From Mesorhizobium loti (lineage in GTDB: Bacteria > Pseudomonadota > Alphaproteobacteria > Rhizobiales > Rhizobiaceae): a stretch of DNA of 64,000 nt. The position numbers were made by a program, and so were the translations under genes. This document shows, one piece after another, positions 48,706-57,296 of this stretch. Under the pieces are notes generated by a model. It was given only the letters and a program-made list of their open reading frames with translations, had not been told where the DNA came from and did not search any database. The stretch is taken from positions 39,398-103,397 of the forward strand of contig NZ_LPWA01000108.1 of the NCBI RefSeq assembly GCF_001510895.1, in the 5' to 3' direction. The stretch's first letter is position 1. Every line of letters begins with the position of its first letter.

Positions 48706-49089
48706 ATGCTCAAATACCTTGCCCCCCAATCGATCAAGCCGCCCTTTGCCCGCTACAGCCACGGCGTAGAAATCCCGGCAGGAAAGCGCATTGTCTTGTG
48801 CTCGGGCCAACTGGGCATCGGTCCTGACGACGCTGTCCCGGAGGATGCCGGCGCGCAGACGGAGCTGTGCTTCAAGAACATCGCCGCGATTCTTAGCGAA
48901 GCCGGGCTGACGCTAAACGATGTCGTGCGCATCAACGCCTTCGTCACCGATCGCGCGCATCTGCAGGCCTATATGGACGTTCGCAATCGCCTGTTTTCCG
49001 ATCCGGCGCCGGCTTCGACGCTGATGATTGTCACCGGCTTCGCTCGCCCCGAATTCAAGGTCGAGGTGGAGGTTCTAGCGGCCGGCTGA
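48706..49089 (+). CDS. RidA-family enamine/imine deaminase
   Basis: The 127-residue Rid protein is probably trimeric. FARYSHGVEIPAGKRIVLCSGQLG at the start and PASTLMIVTGFARPEFKVEVE at the end match the family. The Arg that binds the imine carboxylate is likely in GFARPEFKVEVE. It runs divergently from the ABC/amidohydrolase operon with a 254-bp shared gap. RidA proteins clear reactive enamines or hydrolyse cyclic intermediates, as in pyrimidine (Rut) degradation. Confidence 0.88.
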   Translation: MLKYLAPQSIKPPFARYSHGVEIPAGKRIVLCSGQLGIGPDDAVPEDAGAQTELCFKNIAAILSEAGLTLNDVVRINAFVTDRAHLQAYMDVRNRLFSDPAPASTLMIVTGFARPEFKVEVEVLAAG

Positions 49090-49150
49090 TGGTTGCCCGC
49101 GACCGCCAGGCGTTTTAGATCATCCCAATGAGGCCAATCGGGAGACGAAA

Positions 49151-49948
49151 GTGACGACAAGACGTGTGTGGTGGGGCGACTACCGGACGACCGAATACGC
49201 CTCGATCGACGCGGAAGCGACCATCGCCGTCCTGCCGGTGGCGGCGATCGAGCAGCACGGCCCGCACCTTCCGGTGTCGACTGACACCTCGGTCATGACG
49301 GGCATGCTGGAGACGGTGATCGCCCGCCTGCCCGACGACCTCGATATCCGCATCCTGCCTGTACAGGCGGTTGGCAAGTCGAACGAGCATCTCCATGCGC
49401 CTGGAACGCTCACTTTGCCGGCCACCACCCTGGTCGATGCCTGGACCGAGCTTGGCCTGTCAATCGCACGCGCTGGGGTCAGGAAGCTGATCGTCGTCAA
49501 CTCGCATGGCGGCAATGAAGAGATCATGGGCATCATCACGCGCGAATTGCGCGTGCGTGCAAAAATGCTGGCGGTGAAGACGAGTTGGCAGCGCTTCGGC
49601 CGGCCGGCCGGCATGTACACCGAGTTGGAGGACCGGCACGGCATCCATGGCGGGGACGTCGAGACCTCGCTGATGCTGCATTTCCGGCCGGATCTCGTCG
49701 ACATGAGCAAGGCCGAAAATTTCGTCTCCAATGTCGGCCGCGCCGAAAAGGAATTCGCCCTGCTGCGCCACACCGGCACGCATGCTTTCGCCTGGATCGC
49801 CAGCGATCTCAACGCCAACGGCGTGGTCGGCGACGCCAGCATCGCCACGGCCGAAAAGGGCCGGCTGACCGCCGAGCATCAGGCCGACGGTTTTATCAAC
49901 CTGGTCCGGGATGTGCGTAAGGCGAAGCTTGCCGACTGGCTGTCATAG
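49151..49948 (+). CDS. Creatininase-family amidohydrolase
   Basis: A 265-residue protein. VLPVAAIEQHGPHLPVSTD provides the metal-binding Glu and His, VNSHGGNEE the next site and GGDVETSLML the last Glu. The family includes creatinine amidohydrolase, which opens creatinine to creatine, and F420-gamma-ligase-like mycofactocin enzymes. The start is GTG 49151 with GGGAGAC upstream. It follows RidA by 61 nt. Creatine degradation yields sarcosine, which fits soxBDAG nearby, but no creatinase gene is visible in the window. Confidence 0.85.
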   Translation: MTTRRVWWGDYRTTEYASIDAEATIAVLPVAAIEQHGPHLPVSTDTSVMTGMLETVIARLPDDLDIRILPVQAVGKSNEHLHAPGTLTLPATTLVDAWTELGLSIARAGVRKLIVVNSHGGNEEIMGIITRELRVRAKMLAVKTSWQRFGRPAGMYTELEDRHGIHGGDVETSLMLHFRPDLVDMSKAENFVSNVGRAEKEFALLRHTGTHAFAWIASDLNANGVVGDASIATAEKGRLTAEHQADGFINLVRDVRKAKLADWLS

Positions 49949-49963
49949 CTGAACAGCGCGAGC

Positions 49964-50473
49964 TCAACTTTCAATAGTGAGCTCGAACGGGGTCCCTTCA
50001 AAAGCGTCGGCGCCACGGCCGATCGCCGCGATTGCCGCGATCATCCGGCCGTCGCGTCCGAGCAAGGTGTCGGCGACGGCGATCAGCCGTGGATTTGGCG
50101 TCGCTGACGGCGAGAGGAAACGCAGCGTCTTGGCCAGTTCCGCCTCGTCGCGTTTGGGCGCCAGTGCTGCCGCAATGATATAGGCGGACGCCGTAGAGCG
50201 GCTGATGCCGGCGTAGCAGTGCACGACCATCGGCTTTGCCCTGTCCCAGCGATAGGCGAAGTCGAGAAGCGCGCGCACATGCTCCTCGCCCGGCATGGTC
50301 ATGCCGTCCTGCGCGACAGCGATATCATGCATGACCAGATGCAGATGGTTCTCCGCCAGGATCGAGGCCGGGCGGATAACCTCGGTACCCGCCGCAAGCA
50401 GCGACAACAGCCGCTCGGCGCCGGTTCTCGCCACCGTTTCCTCGACCTTGGACAGCGAACAGACATGGATCAT
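49964..50473 (-). CDS. Tyrosine/dual-specificity phosphatase-like protein in the cob cluster
   Basis: A 169-residue protein with the Cys-loop VHCYAGISRSTASA (HCX5R) near residue 84 and an upstream Asp. This is the fold of small cysteine phosphatases. The ATG at 50473 overlaps the cobC stop as ATGA, so it is cotranslated with a cobalamin gene. It could be a phosphatase for a B12 intermediate such as alpha-ribazole phosphate, whose enzyme is often missing in alphaproteobacteria; that is a hypothesis only. Confidence 0.75.
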   Translation of the reverse strand: MIHVCSLSKVEETVARTGAERLLSLLAAGTEVIRPASILAENHLHLVMHDIAVAQDGMTMPGEEHVRALLDFAYRWDRAKPMVVHCYAGISRSTASAYIIAAALAPKRDEAELAKTLRFLSPSATPNPRLIAVADTLLGRDGRMIAAIAAIGRGADAFEGTPFELTIES

Positions 50474-51525
50474 CGCACGATCTCCTTCGCCGCATCGTCG
50501 CGCCGCGAGGCCCAGGCCGCAAGCGCGCTTTCGACGCGCTGCCATTCGGCCTCGCTGGCCGGCAGGCCGGCTCGCAAGACTTGCGGCCGGTCGGCAAAAT
50601 GGCGCAGTAGGATGCCGTGTGCGCCAAGCGCCGAAAACAGAGTTGGGGCTTCAGGGAAAGACAAATAGCGGAACAGGGTCGTGCCGCCGGCGACCGGCAC
50701 GCCGAACTTGCTGAACAGCGCGTCGAGCCGCCCAGCATCTTCTGCGAGGCGCCTGCGCATGGCTGCTTGCCATTCGGTATCGGAGAGCCCGCGGATGCCA
50801 TATTCGAGCGCCGGTCCGGCGACAGCCCAAGGCCCGAACTGGGCGTCCAGCCGCTCGACCATCAGTTGGTCGGCGAGCGCAAAGCCGAGCCTCACACCAG
50901 CGAGCCCGAAGAACTTGCCGAAGGAGCGCAACACCACGATCCCGCCCTCCCCGACATCGCCGGCCAGGCTGTGTTCAATCGGGCCGACATCCATGAAAGC
51001 CTCGTCGACGACCAGCAGGCCACCCCTCGCGCGAAGCCGGGCGGCGAGATTAAGCAATCGATCCCTTTCGATCACTCGCCCGTCCGGATTGTTCGGGTTG
51101 ACCAGCACCGCGAGGTCGGCGTCCGCGAGGGCGTCGAAATCGTCCACCTCCGCCACCGCATGCCCTGCGATCGCCGCGGCTCTGGCGTGCTCGGCATAGG
51201 TCGGACCGAGCACCAGCGCCTTGCCGGGCCTCGCCAGCGAGGCGACGCGCGGCAGGAGGATCTGCGTGCCGGGCGCGGCTGCGATATGCGCCGCCGACGG
51301 GGCGCCATAGGTCCCGGCCGCAATTTCGGCCAATTCGCGCAGTCGTTCGGCTTCTGGCAATCGCGACAGGGCGGTGGCGGGCACGTCGAAAAGCGGGTAG
51401 GAGTGCGGATTGATACCTGTCGAAAGATCGACGAAAGGCCGTGGCGCGTGGGGGAAGAGCGCGCTCGCCCGGCCAAGGGATCCGCCGTGATCCACTGCAG
51501 CAATCGCTCCACCAAGAAGCTTCAT
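50470..51525 (-). CDS. cobC: Threonine-phosphate decarboxylase-like PLP enzyme (CobC)
   Basis: The 351-residue fold type I PLP protein contains DLSTGINPHSYPL near the start and VVDEAFMDVGP (PLP Asp). LRSFGKFFGLAGVRLGF carries the Schiff-base Lys. CobC makes or supplies the aminopropanol phosphate arm for the CbiB reaction. The start ATG overlaps that of cbiB on the other strand (CATG). A later GTG at codon 11 (VDHGG) is an alternative start that would separate the two. Confidence 0.88.
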   Translation of the reverse strand: MKLLGGAIAAVDHGGSLGRASALFPHAPRPFVDLSTGINPHSYPLFDVPATALSRLPEAERLRELAEIAAGTYGAPSAAHIAAAPGTQILLPRVASLARPGKALVLGPTYAEHARAAAIAGHAVAEVDDFDALADADLAVLVNPNNPDGRVIERDRLLNLAARLRARGGLLVVDEAFMDVGPIEHSLAGDVGEGGIVVLRSFGKFFGLAGVRLGFALADQLMVERLDAQFGPWAVAGPALEYGIRGLSDTEWQAAMRRRLAEDAGRLDALFSKFGVPVAGGTTLFRYLSFPEAPTLFSALGAHGILLRHFADRPQVLRAGLPASEAEWQRVESALAAWASRRDDAAKEIVR

Positions 51526-52513
51526 GTCGATCCTGATCGCTTTCCTATCACTCGCCGTTGAACGTACCCTTGGCTATCCGGACTGGCTGTTTAACGCCAT
51601 CGGTCATCCGGTAACCTGGATCGGCAGGCTGATATCCTTTCTCGATCGCCGGCTCAACCGCGCCACCGATTCCGACGAATTGCGTCGCCGCCGCGGCGTC
51701 CAAGCACTGGTGGTCATCGTGCTGGTGCCGGCCCTCATCGGACTGACGCTGCATGTCCTGCTCTGGCAGATCTTCCCGTTAGGCCTCGTCATTGCCGCCA
51801 TCCTCGGCTCCTCGCTGCTGTCGCAGAAGAGCCTCGCCGAGCATGTCGAGGACGTCGCCGATGCGCTGGAGACCGGCGGCCTGACGCTCGGCCGCATCGC
51901 TGTTTCGCGCATCGTCGGCCGCGATCCGGACAAGCTCGACAAGGCGGGCGTCGCCCGCGCCGCGATCGAAAGCCTGGCCGAGAATTTTTCCGACGGCATC
52001 GTCGCGCCCGCCTTCTGGACCGGTATCGGTGGGCTGGCGGGAGGTGCCGCCTACAAGGCCGCAAACACCGCCGATTCGATGATCGGCCATCGCACGCCGA
52101 AACACGAGGCCTTCGGCCGCGCCGCGGCGTTATTCGATGACAGGATCAACCTGCCCGCATCGCGACTCACCGGCCTGCTGATCGTGCTCGCGGCCTTCCT
52201 GGTCAAGGGCGCCGATCCTCGCAATGCCTGGCAGGTGATGCGCCGCGACGCGAAGAAACATCGTTCGCCCAATGCCGGCTGGCCGGAAGCCGCCATGGCC
52301 GGCGCGCTGGGGCTGTCCTTGGCCGGGCCGCGCAGCTATGGCGGCGAGATCGTCGAGGACGCCTTCATGGGCGAAGGCGGCCGGCGTGAAGCCGAAAGCA
52401 CCGACATAAGGCGGGCGTTGAAGCTCTACCGAGTCGCCGACTTGCTGTTGATCTGCCTGTTCGGGGTCCTTTCGGCGGCGGTGATCTACCTGACCATTTC
52501 GATCAGCAGCTAG
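51524..52513 (+). CDS. cobD: Adenosylcobinamide-phosphate synthase (CbiB/CobD)
   Basis: A 329-residue inner-membrane protein. ERTLGYPDWLFNAIGHPVTWIGR at the start, ESLAENFSDGIVAPAFW and AYKAANTADSMIGHRTPKH are CbiB hallmarks. It attaches the aminopropanol arm to adenosylcobyric acid. The gene is divergent from cobC with 2-bp overlapping start codons. Confidence 0.93.
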   Translation: MSILIAFLSLAVERTLGYPDWLFNAIGHPVTWIGRLISFLDRRLNRATDSDELRRRRGVQALVVIVLVPALIGLTLHVLLWQIFPLGLVIAAILGSSLLSQKSLAEHVEDVADALETGGLTLGRIAVSRIVGRDPDKLDKAGVARAAIESLAENFSDGIVAPAFWTGIGGLAGGAAYKAANTADSMIGHRTPKHEAFGRAAALFDDRINLPASRLTGLLIVLAAFLVKGADPRNAWQVMRRDAKKHRSPNAGWPEAAMAGALGLSLAGPRSYGGEIVEDAFMGEGGRREAESTDIRRALKLYRVADLLLICLFGVLSAAVIYLTISISS

Positions 52514-52526
52514 GCGCTGACGTGAT

Positions 52527-52841
52527 TTACCACGAGACGCGGATTTCCTTCGCGGCTGGATCCACAGCGGCGCCAAACCTTTTAATCGCGTAGCCACCAG
52601 CGGCGACGGGCGAAGATTTCAGCACCGGCTCAATCACATGGAAAAGCTTCTCGGCGTCTGGTCCGTACAAATAGAGGGTGCATTTGCCCTCGCCGAACTC
52701 ATCGCCATCAAATTCGCCGGCACCAGCATCTGAAACGACTTGGTTCAATCGATCTTCAAGAACTTGAACCGATTGGCGCTCTTGCAGTGCTCCAAACTGA
52801 CCCCCGCTCAGAAGAAGATAGACAATTACCGCTTGTTCCAA
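52527..52841 (-). CDS. Hypothetical protein
   Basis: A 104-residue protein in which a short hydrophobic start is followed by a mixed alpha/beta region containing CTLYLYGPDAEKLFHVIEPVL and GYAIKRFGAAVDP. I do not recognise the family with confidence. It is convergent with cobD and precedes no clear partner. Similar small proteins occur as free-standing conserved hypotheticals. Its local composition is less GC-rich than the neighbours. Confidence 0.6.
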   Translation of the reverse strand: MEQAVIVYLLLSGGQFGALQERQSVQVLEDRLNQVVSDAGAGEFDGDEFGEGKCTLYLYGPDAEKLFHVIEPVLKSSPVAAGGYAIKRFGAAVDPAAKEIRVSW

Positions 52842-52864
52842 CGGACGTCTCCCAACGTACGCAG

Positions 52865-53488
52865 CTAAAATTCGATTCCCTGCTGCGCCTTCACGCCTGC
52901 CGAGAAATGGTGTTTGGTCAGCCCCATCTCCGTAACCAGGTCCGCCGCCTCGACGAGCAGCGGCTTGGCGTTGCGACCGGTGACGACGACATGCAAATCC
53001 TCACGGCGCGCCTTGAGCGCCGCGACCACTTTTTCCAGGTCGAGATAGTCGTAGCGCAGCGCGATGTTGAGCTCGTCGAGCACGACCAGGCTGATCGACG
53101 GATCCGCCATAAGCTCAAGTGCCTTGGCCCAGGCGGCCTCGGCGGCGGCGATGTCGCGCTTCAGATCCTGGGTCTCCCAGGTGAATCCCTCGCCCATCGC
53201 ATGCCAGACGACACGATCGCCGAAAGCGGCGAAAGCGTCCTTCTCGCCCGTGTGCCATTTGCCCTTGATGAACTGGACGACGCCGACGCGCTTGCCGTAG
53301 CCCAGCATCCTGAGTGCCAGGCCGAAGGCTGCGGTGGTCTTGCCCTTGCCCGGTCCGGTGTTGACGATCAGCAGGCCCTTCTCGATCGTCTTGCCCGCCA
53401 CCTCGGCATCCTGCACCGCCTTGCGCTTGGCCATCTTGGCGCGATGGCGCTCGGCATCCTTGTCGTCAATGGTCTTGTCGTCCGCCAT
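52865..53488 (-). CDS. cobO: Cob(I)yrinic acid a,c-diamide adenosyltransferase
   Basis: A 207-residue ATP:corrinoid adenosyltransferase of the CobO/BtuR type. LIVNTGPGKGKTTAAFGLA carries the P-loop; VVLDELNIALRYDYLD and VVTGRNAKPLLVEAADLVTEM are conserved. It adenosylates cobyrinate diamide to give the Ado-cobalamin series. It starts 1 nt after the cobP stop. Confidence 0.95.
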   Translation of the reverse strand: MADDKTIDDKDAERHRAKMAKRKAVQDAEVAGKTIEKGLLIVNTGPGKGKTTAAFGLALRMLGYGKRVGVVQFIKGKWHTGEKDAFAAFGDRVVWHAMGEGFTWETQDLKRDIAAAEAAWAKALELMADPSISLVVLDELNIALRYDYLDLEKVVAALKARREDLHVVVTGRNAKPLLVEAADLVTEMGLTKHHFSAGVKAQQGIEF

Positions 53489-53489
53489 G

Positions 53490-54011
53490 TCATTTCACCT
53501 TGAGCGGCAGCCCCGCCACCATCGTCAGCACGCTGTCGGCGACGGCCGCGACCTGCTGGTTGAGCCGCCCGGCGGCGTCGCGGAACCGGCGGGCCAGCGC
53601 ATTGTCCGGCACGATGCCGAGCCCGACTTCGTTCGACACCACGAACCAGGGCCCACGCGGGCGCGACAGCACATCGGAGAGTCGCCGGCATTCGGCCTCG
53701 ATATCGTGCTCCGCCAGCATATGATTGGTCAGCCACAATGTCAGGCAATCGATCAGCACCGCCTGGTGGTTGGGCAACGCCTCGATCGCGCCGGCGAGAT
53801 CGAGCGGTGCATCAATCGTCACCCAGCCTTCGCCGCGCCGAGAGCGATGCAGCGCGATGCGCTCGCGCATCTCGTCGTCATAGGCCTGGGCGGTGGCGAT
53901 ATAAGTCCAGGGCGATGGGCTTGCCGTCGCCAAGGTTTCGGCATGCGCGCTCTTGCCGGAGCGCGCGCCGCCGATGATGAAGGTCAGGTGACCTTCGGCG
54001 CGATCAGGCAA
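53490..54011 (-). CDS. cobP: Adenosylcobinamide kinase/guanylyltransferase
   Basis: The 173-residue CobP/CobU protein has TFIIGGARSGKSAHAE (P-loop), IATAQAYDDEMRERI with the active-site His of HRSRRG near residue 55, and LIDCLTLWLTN. It phosphorylates and guanylylates adenosylcobinamide. The start is uncertain. TTG 54011 overlaps the cbtA stop by 8 nt and gives the family length, while the frame stays open to 54077 with no family-like sequence. Confidence 0.9.
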   Translation of the reverse strand: MPDRAEGHLTFIIGGARSGKSAHAETLATASPSPWTYIATAQAYDDEMRERIALHRSRRGEGWVTIDAPLDLAGAIEALPNHQAVLIDCLTLWLTNHMLAEHDIEAECRRLSDVLSRPRGPWFVVSNEVGLGIVPDNALARRFRDAAGRLNQQVAAVADSVLTMVAGLPLKVK

Positions 54012-54798
54012 AGCTGCCGCGCAGGCTGGTCGCCGTGCCGGTGAAGCGGCCGCGCACCACGCCGACGACCGCACCAAGCACCAGCCAGAACACCAGGTCG
54101 GTGAGCGTCACCGCGACCACGAACTGGTGATGCAGCCCTTCCGGAATCGTCGTCTCGAAGCTTTCGGGCTGCGGCGCGCCGACGATATGCGGCGCGACGA
54201 TCAGCACGACCGCCAGGATGGCCAGCGGCAGCGACTTGCGGAAGGCGATCAATCCGAGGCCGATCGCCGTCGCCGCCACTGTCGAAATCCACCAGATCTG
54301 GCGCGGCAGGAGCTCGGCGGCCGGCATTGCCGGCAGTTCCGGAGGCAGGCCGAGGCCGGGCGCCAGCGTGAAGACGGCAAAGCCGGCAAGGCCCCAGAAC
54401 ACGCCCTGGCGCCAGTTGCCGATGCCGCCGGCGAATTCGGAGACAGCGACCAGGATCAGCGCGAAGCCGATACCGGTGACGATGTTGGCGACGACATTGA
54501 AGGCGAAGCGCTCGAAGCCGTCGGCCGGCGCCCAGCCCTCGTCTTCGGCCGGAGCGGCCGTCTCGGCGGGCGCCGGAGCAGCGCTGGTCATCGCGTTGTC
54601 CGCTGGAGCGGCCGAACTCATCGCATTGCTGTTTGTGCTGGCGGCATGATCATGCTGATGACCGCCGCCGGCCTTCTCATAGACTTCCGCCTTCAGGATC
54701 AGCGGCACGGTCGCATAGGCTTGCATGCAGGCGAGCACGACGCCCGCCACGAGCCCCGCGATCGCCGCGATGAACACGACGTTGCGAAACAGATTCAT
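54004..54798 (-). CDS. cbtA: CbtA-type cobalt transport protein
   Basis: A 264-residue protein with five or six helices. The first helix (FIAAIAGLVAGVVLACMQAY) is followed by a His-rich loop (GGGHQHDHAAS). An Ala/Pro-rich linker and several more helices complete it. CbtA and CbtB are predicted cobalt uptake components found behind cobalamin riboswitches. Here they lead into cobP and cobO on the same transcript. The transport role is prediction from family context. Confidence 0.88.
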   Translation of the reverse strand: MNLFRNVVFIAAIAGLVAGVVLACMQAYATVPLILKAEVYEKAGGGHQHDHAASTNSNAMSSAAPADNAMTSAAPAPAETAAPAEDEGWAPADGFERFAFNVVANIVTGIGFALILVAVSEFAGGIGNWRQGVFWGLAGFAVFTLAPGLGLPPELPAMPAAELLPRQIWWISTVAATAIGLGLIAFRKSLPLAILAVVLIVAPHIVGAPQPESFETTIPEGLHHQFVVAVTLTDLVFWLVLGAVVGVVRGRFTGTATSLRGSFA

Positions 54799-54813
54799 GA
54801 TATCGAGCCTGGC

Positions 54814-54993
54814 TTAGTGGCAGGGAAATGCCATCGAGTGGCGATAGTCGTGGGCAGCGTTGTGGACCGCATCGACATGCGAGAAGCCGACAAAGCCGAC
54901 GACGAAGATGCCGAGCAGCGCCGCCATTGCCAATTGCATGATGCGCGACTGCGAGGAGACGGAGGTGCCGAGGGAGACGGAAGCGGTATTCAT
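54814..54993 (-). CDS. cbtB: CbtB-type cobalt transport protein
   Basis: A 59-residue single-helix protein (MQLAMAALLGIFVVGFVGF). The C-terminal His motif HNAAHDYRHSMAFPCH is the expected cobalt-binding tail of CbtB. The ATG at 54993 follows AGGACA. The frame also runs upstream into the riboswitch, which is not coding. First gene of the cbtBA-cobPO transcript. Confidence 0.9.
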   Translation of the reverse strand: MNTASVSLGTSVSSQSRIMQLAMAALLGIFVVGFVGFSHVDAVHNAAHDYRHSMAFPCH

Positions 54994-55040
54994 GTCTTGT
55001 CCTTTCGCCCTCCACCCGAGGGCATAGAAGTCAACTATCC

Positions 55041-55214
55041 TGTCGCCGGCAGGTCTCCTGGCTCGCGGATCCACGCCCTTCCCCACCTTCCCGAGGAAAA
55101 TCCTCAGTGGTCTTGGGGAGGACTACCGCACACAGTTGCGGGGGCAGCCACGGCTTTGGGCAGGAAGTTCGCCCTCACCGCATTCCCTCTTGGCTCCAAA
55201 AACGGAACCGACGA
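55041..55214 (-). ncRNA. Cobalamin riboswitch
   Basis: On the minus strand the B12 box AGCCAGGAGACCTGCCGGC lies at the 3' end (about 55044-55062). Upstream are the other conserved parts, GCCACTG-like CCACTGAGG, GGGAAGG and the 5' GAGGGCGAA. The segment lies 48 nt before cbtB and would shut off cobalt uptake and the cob genes when adenosylcobalamin is high. Confidence 0.95.
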
Positions 55215-55298
55215 CGGCAGCGACTATAGGCAGAATCGTCGCGACCGGCAAACCAAATTCCGTCACGCCGGAGCGCGATTGCGCCACGCATTGGCGTG

Positions 55299-55985
55299 CT
55301 AGGAGCCAGCGATCCTTTCGGCAACAAGCTGCTGCAGCCGCCACAGATGGGCGTCATGGATGCCGCGCGCTTCGAGATTCTTCACCGTGTTGTAGAGATA
55401 GTCTGCGCCTGAACCCCAGTGCCCGCAGGACGTCGCCAGCCTCTCGACCACCACCTTTTCCTCAAGCGGTCCGGCATAGGTGGTGCCCTTACGGTTGATG
55501 ACGAAGGCCAGCGCCCGGAAGGGGCCGGCATCGCTCATCAGCTTAAGCAGCCGCGCATGGTAGCTTGTCGGCTTCAGCGTCACCTCGCGCCGCAGAAGCT
55601 TGTCCAGCTTCTGGCGGCGGTCGCCGTCGCTCAGCCGGAAGGCAACACCCTTGCATTGCCCGCCACGATCCAGAGCCATCATCAGACCCGGGATCTCCTT
55701 GGTGCCGCGCCAGCGCGTCATGTTCATGCAGAACGAGCGATGCCACCCGCGCGCGACCGCGACCCGCTCCTCGACGTGATCGATTTCAGGTTTCCAGATC
55801 AGCGAGCCATAGCCGAACAGCCAGAGCGGCTCAGTGGCGGGGAGCTCGGCTGCCAGGGTGTTCAGCATGGCCTCATAGTCGGCGTCATCCAGATGCGCTG
55901 CATTGGGATCAGGCCCGCTATCGTCCACGACGCGATAACAGCGGGCGACCAGTTCCTCGGTAAGCGACATCATTCTTGCAGACAT
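55299..55985 (-). CDS. ChaC-like gamma-glutamylcyclotransferase
   Basis: A 228-residue protein. LWLFGYGSLIWKPE near residue 55 is the YGSL substrate-loop motif of gamma-glutamylcyclotransferases, and VFRLSD-like KGVAFRLSDGD and VINRKGTTYAGPL follow. ChaC enzymes split glutathione into 5-oxoproline and Cys-Gly. ATG 55985 is used; ATG 55973 is possible. It is a monocistronic gene of no clear link to its neighbours. Confidence 0.88.
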   Translation of the reverse strand: MSARMMSLTEELVARCYRVVDDSGPDPNAAHLDDADYEAMLNTLAAELPATEPLWLFGYGSLIWKPEIDHVEERVAVARGWHRSFCMNMTRWRGTKEIPGLMMALDRGGQCKGVAFRLSDGDRRQKLDKLLRREVTLKPTSYHARLLKLMSDAGPFRALAFVINRKGTTYAGPLEEKVVVERLATSCGHWGSGADYLYNTVKNLEARGIHDAHLWRLQQLVAERIAGS

Positions 55986-56121
55986 GCCTTGCGACCCTGA
56001 CCAGCCGGCGACTGCCGGCATCGGGAAGCGAGCTTAAGGGCGGTGCCGGGACACCACAATGGCCCGCAATTGACAACGGCCTTGGCCGGGTGTCGGCTGT
56101 CTCCAGGCAGGGAGACAGCCG

Positions 56122-57296
56122 ATGCAGCCACATCCGAGCGAACGCGATCTCTACAACGGCTTGACCAGTCTCGAGCCGACATTGCCTGCGGCGGCCTATC
56201 GGGATGCTGGGGCGTACCAGCGTGATCTTGAAGCGATCTGGTACCGCAGCTGGTTGATGATCTGCCGCGAGGCCGATCTCGCGGGACCCCTCGCCTTTCG
56301 AACCGTACGCGTCGGCTCGCAGGAGATCGTCGTGCTGCGCGACGAAACCGGGAGCTTGCGCGCCTTCCACAACACCTGCCGGCATCGCGGCTCGCAGCTT
56401 TGCCAGGAGAGTCAGGGGCGGCTGAAGGCAAGGCTGCTCACTTGCCCCTACCACGCCTGGTCCTATTCGCTGCGCGGCGACCTCGTACGCGTGCCGTCGA
56501 ATTCGCTGCCCGAAGGCTTCGACAAGGCCGATTATCCGCTCTATCGCGTGGCGCTGTCGGTGTGGCGCGGCTTCGTCTTCATCAACCTTGTCGAGGACCC
56601 CAACAGCTCGGCGGAAGTCTCCTTCGATCCCGCCTCCGGCAACCTCTCCAACTGGCCCTGGAGACGCTCGTCACCGGGCACCAGCTCAGCAAGGTGATGA
56701 ACTGCAACTGGAAGATTTTCTGGGAGAACTTCAACGAATGCCTGCACTGCCCGGGCGTGCACAAGGATTTGTCGCGGCTGGTGCCGATCTATGGCCGCGG
56801 CCTGATGACAAGGCATGACGATCCGGACTGGGCGCGCCACGCCGACAACGATGCGCCGGAGTTTTCCGGCGGCCTGCGCGCCGGCGCCGAGACCTGGTCG
56901 CGCGACGGGCGCGTCCACGGCCCGGTCTTTGCCGGCCTGACGCCGGCCGAGCGCACCGCCGGCCAGACCTATGCCATCTCGCTGCCCTCGATGTTCATCG
57001 TCGGCCATGTCGACTATGTCCGCACCGTGCGGCTCGCCCCGCTCGGGCCCGAGCAGACGGAGCTAACCGCCGAATGGCTGTTCGCGCCTGATGCGTTGGC
57101 ACAAACCGACATCGACAACATCGTCCCCTTCGGAACCCAGGTGCTCGAAGAGGACGCCGCGATCTGCGAGATCAACCAGAAGGGCCTGCGCTCGATCCGC
57201 CACGAGGCCGGCGTGCTGATGCCCGAGGAATACGACTTGCGCCGCTTCCACCAATGGGTGCGCGGGCGCCATGCGGCTTTCCAGCCCGGTCGCTGA
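56122..57296 (+). CDS. Rieske-type ring-hydroxylating oxygenase alpha subunit, frameshifted
   Basis: After repair the protein has about 391 residues. Residues about 84-110 hold the Rieske 2Fe-2S site (CRHRG then CPYHAW, C-x-H and C-x2-H). The mononuclear iron site is HCPGVH near residue 210. At about 56655-56659 a C is missing and the catalytic domain lies in the -1 frame, ending at 57296. The closest known functional relatives include glycine betaine monooxygenase GbcA and stachydrine demethylase, so an N-demethylase role is plausible here. No reductase gene is adjacent. Confidence 0.85.
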
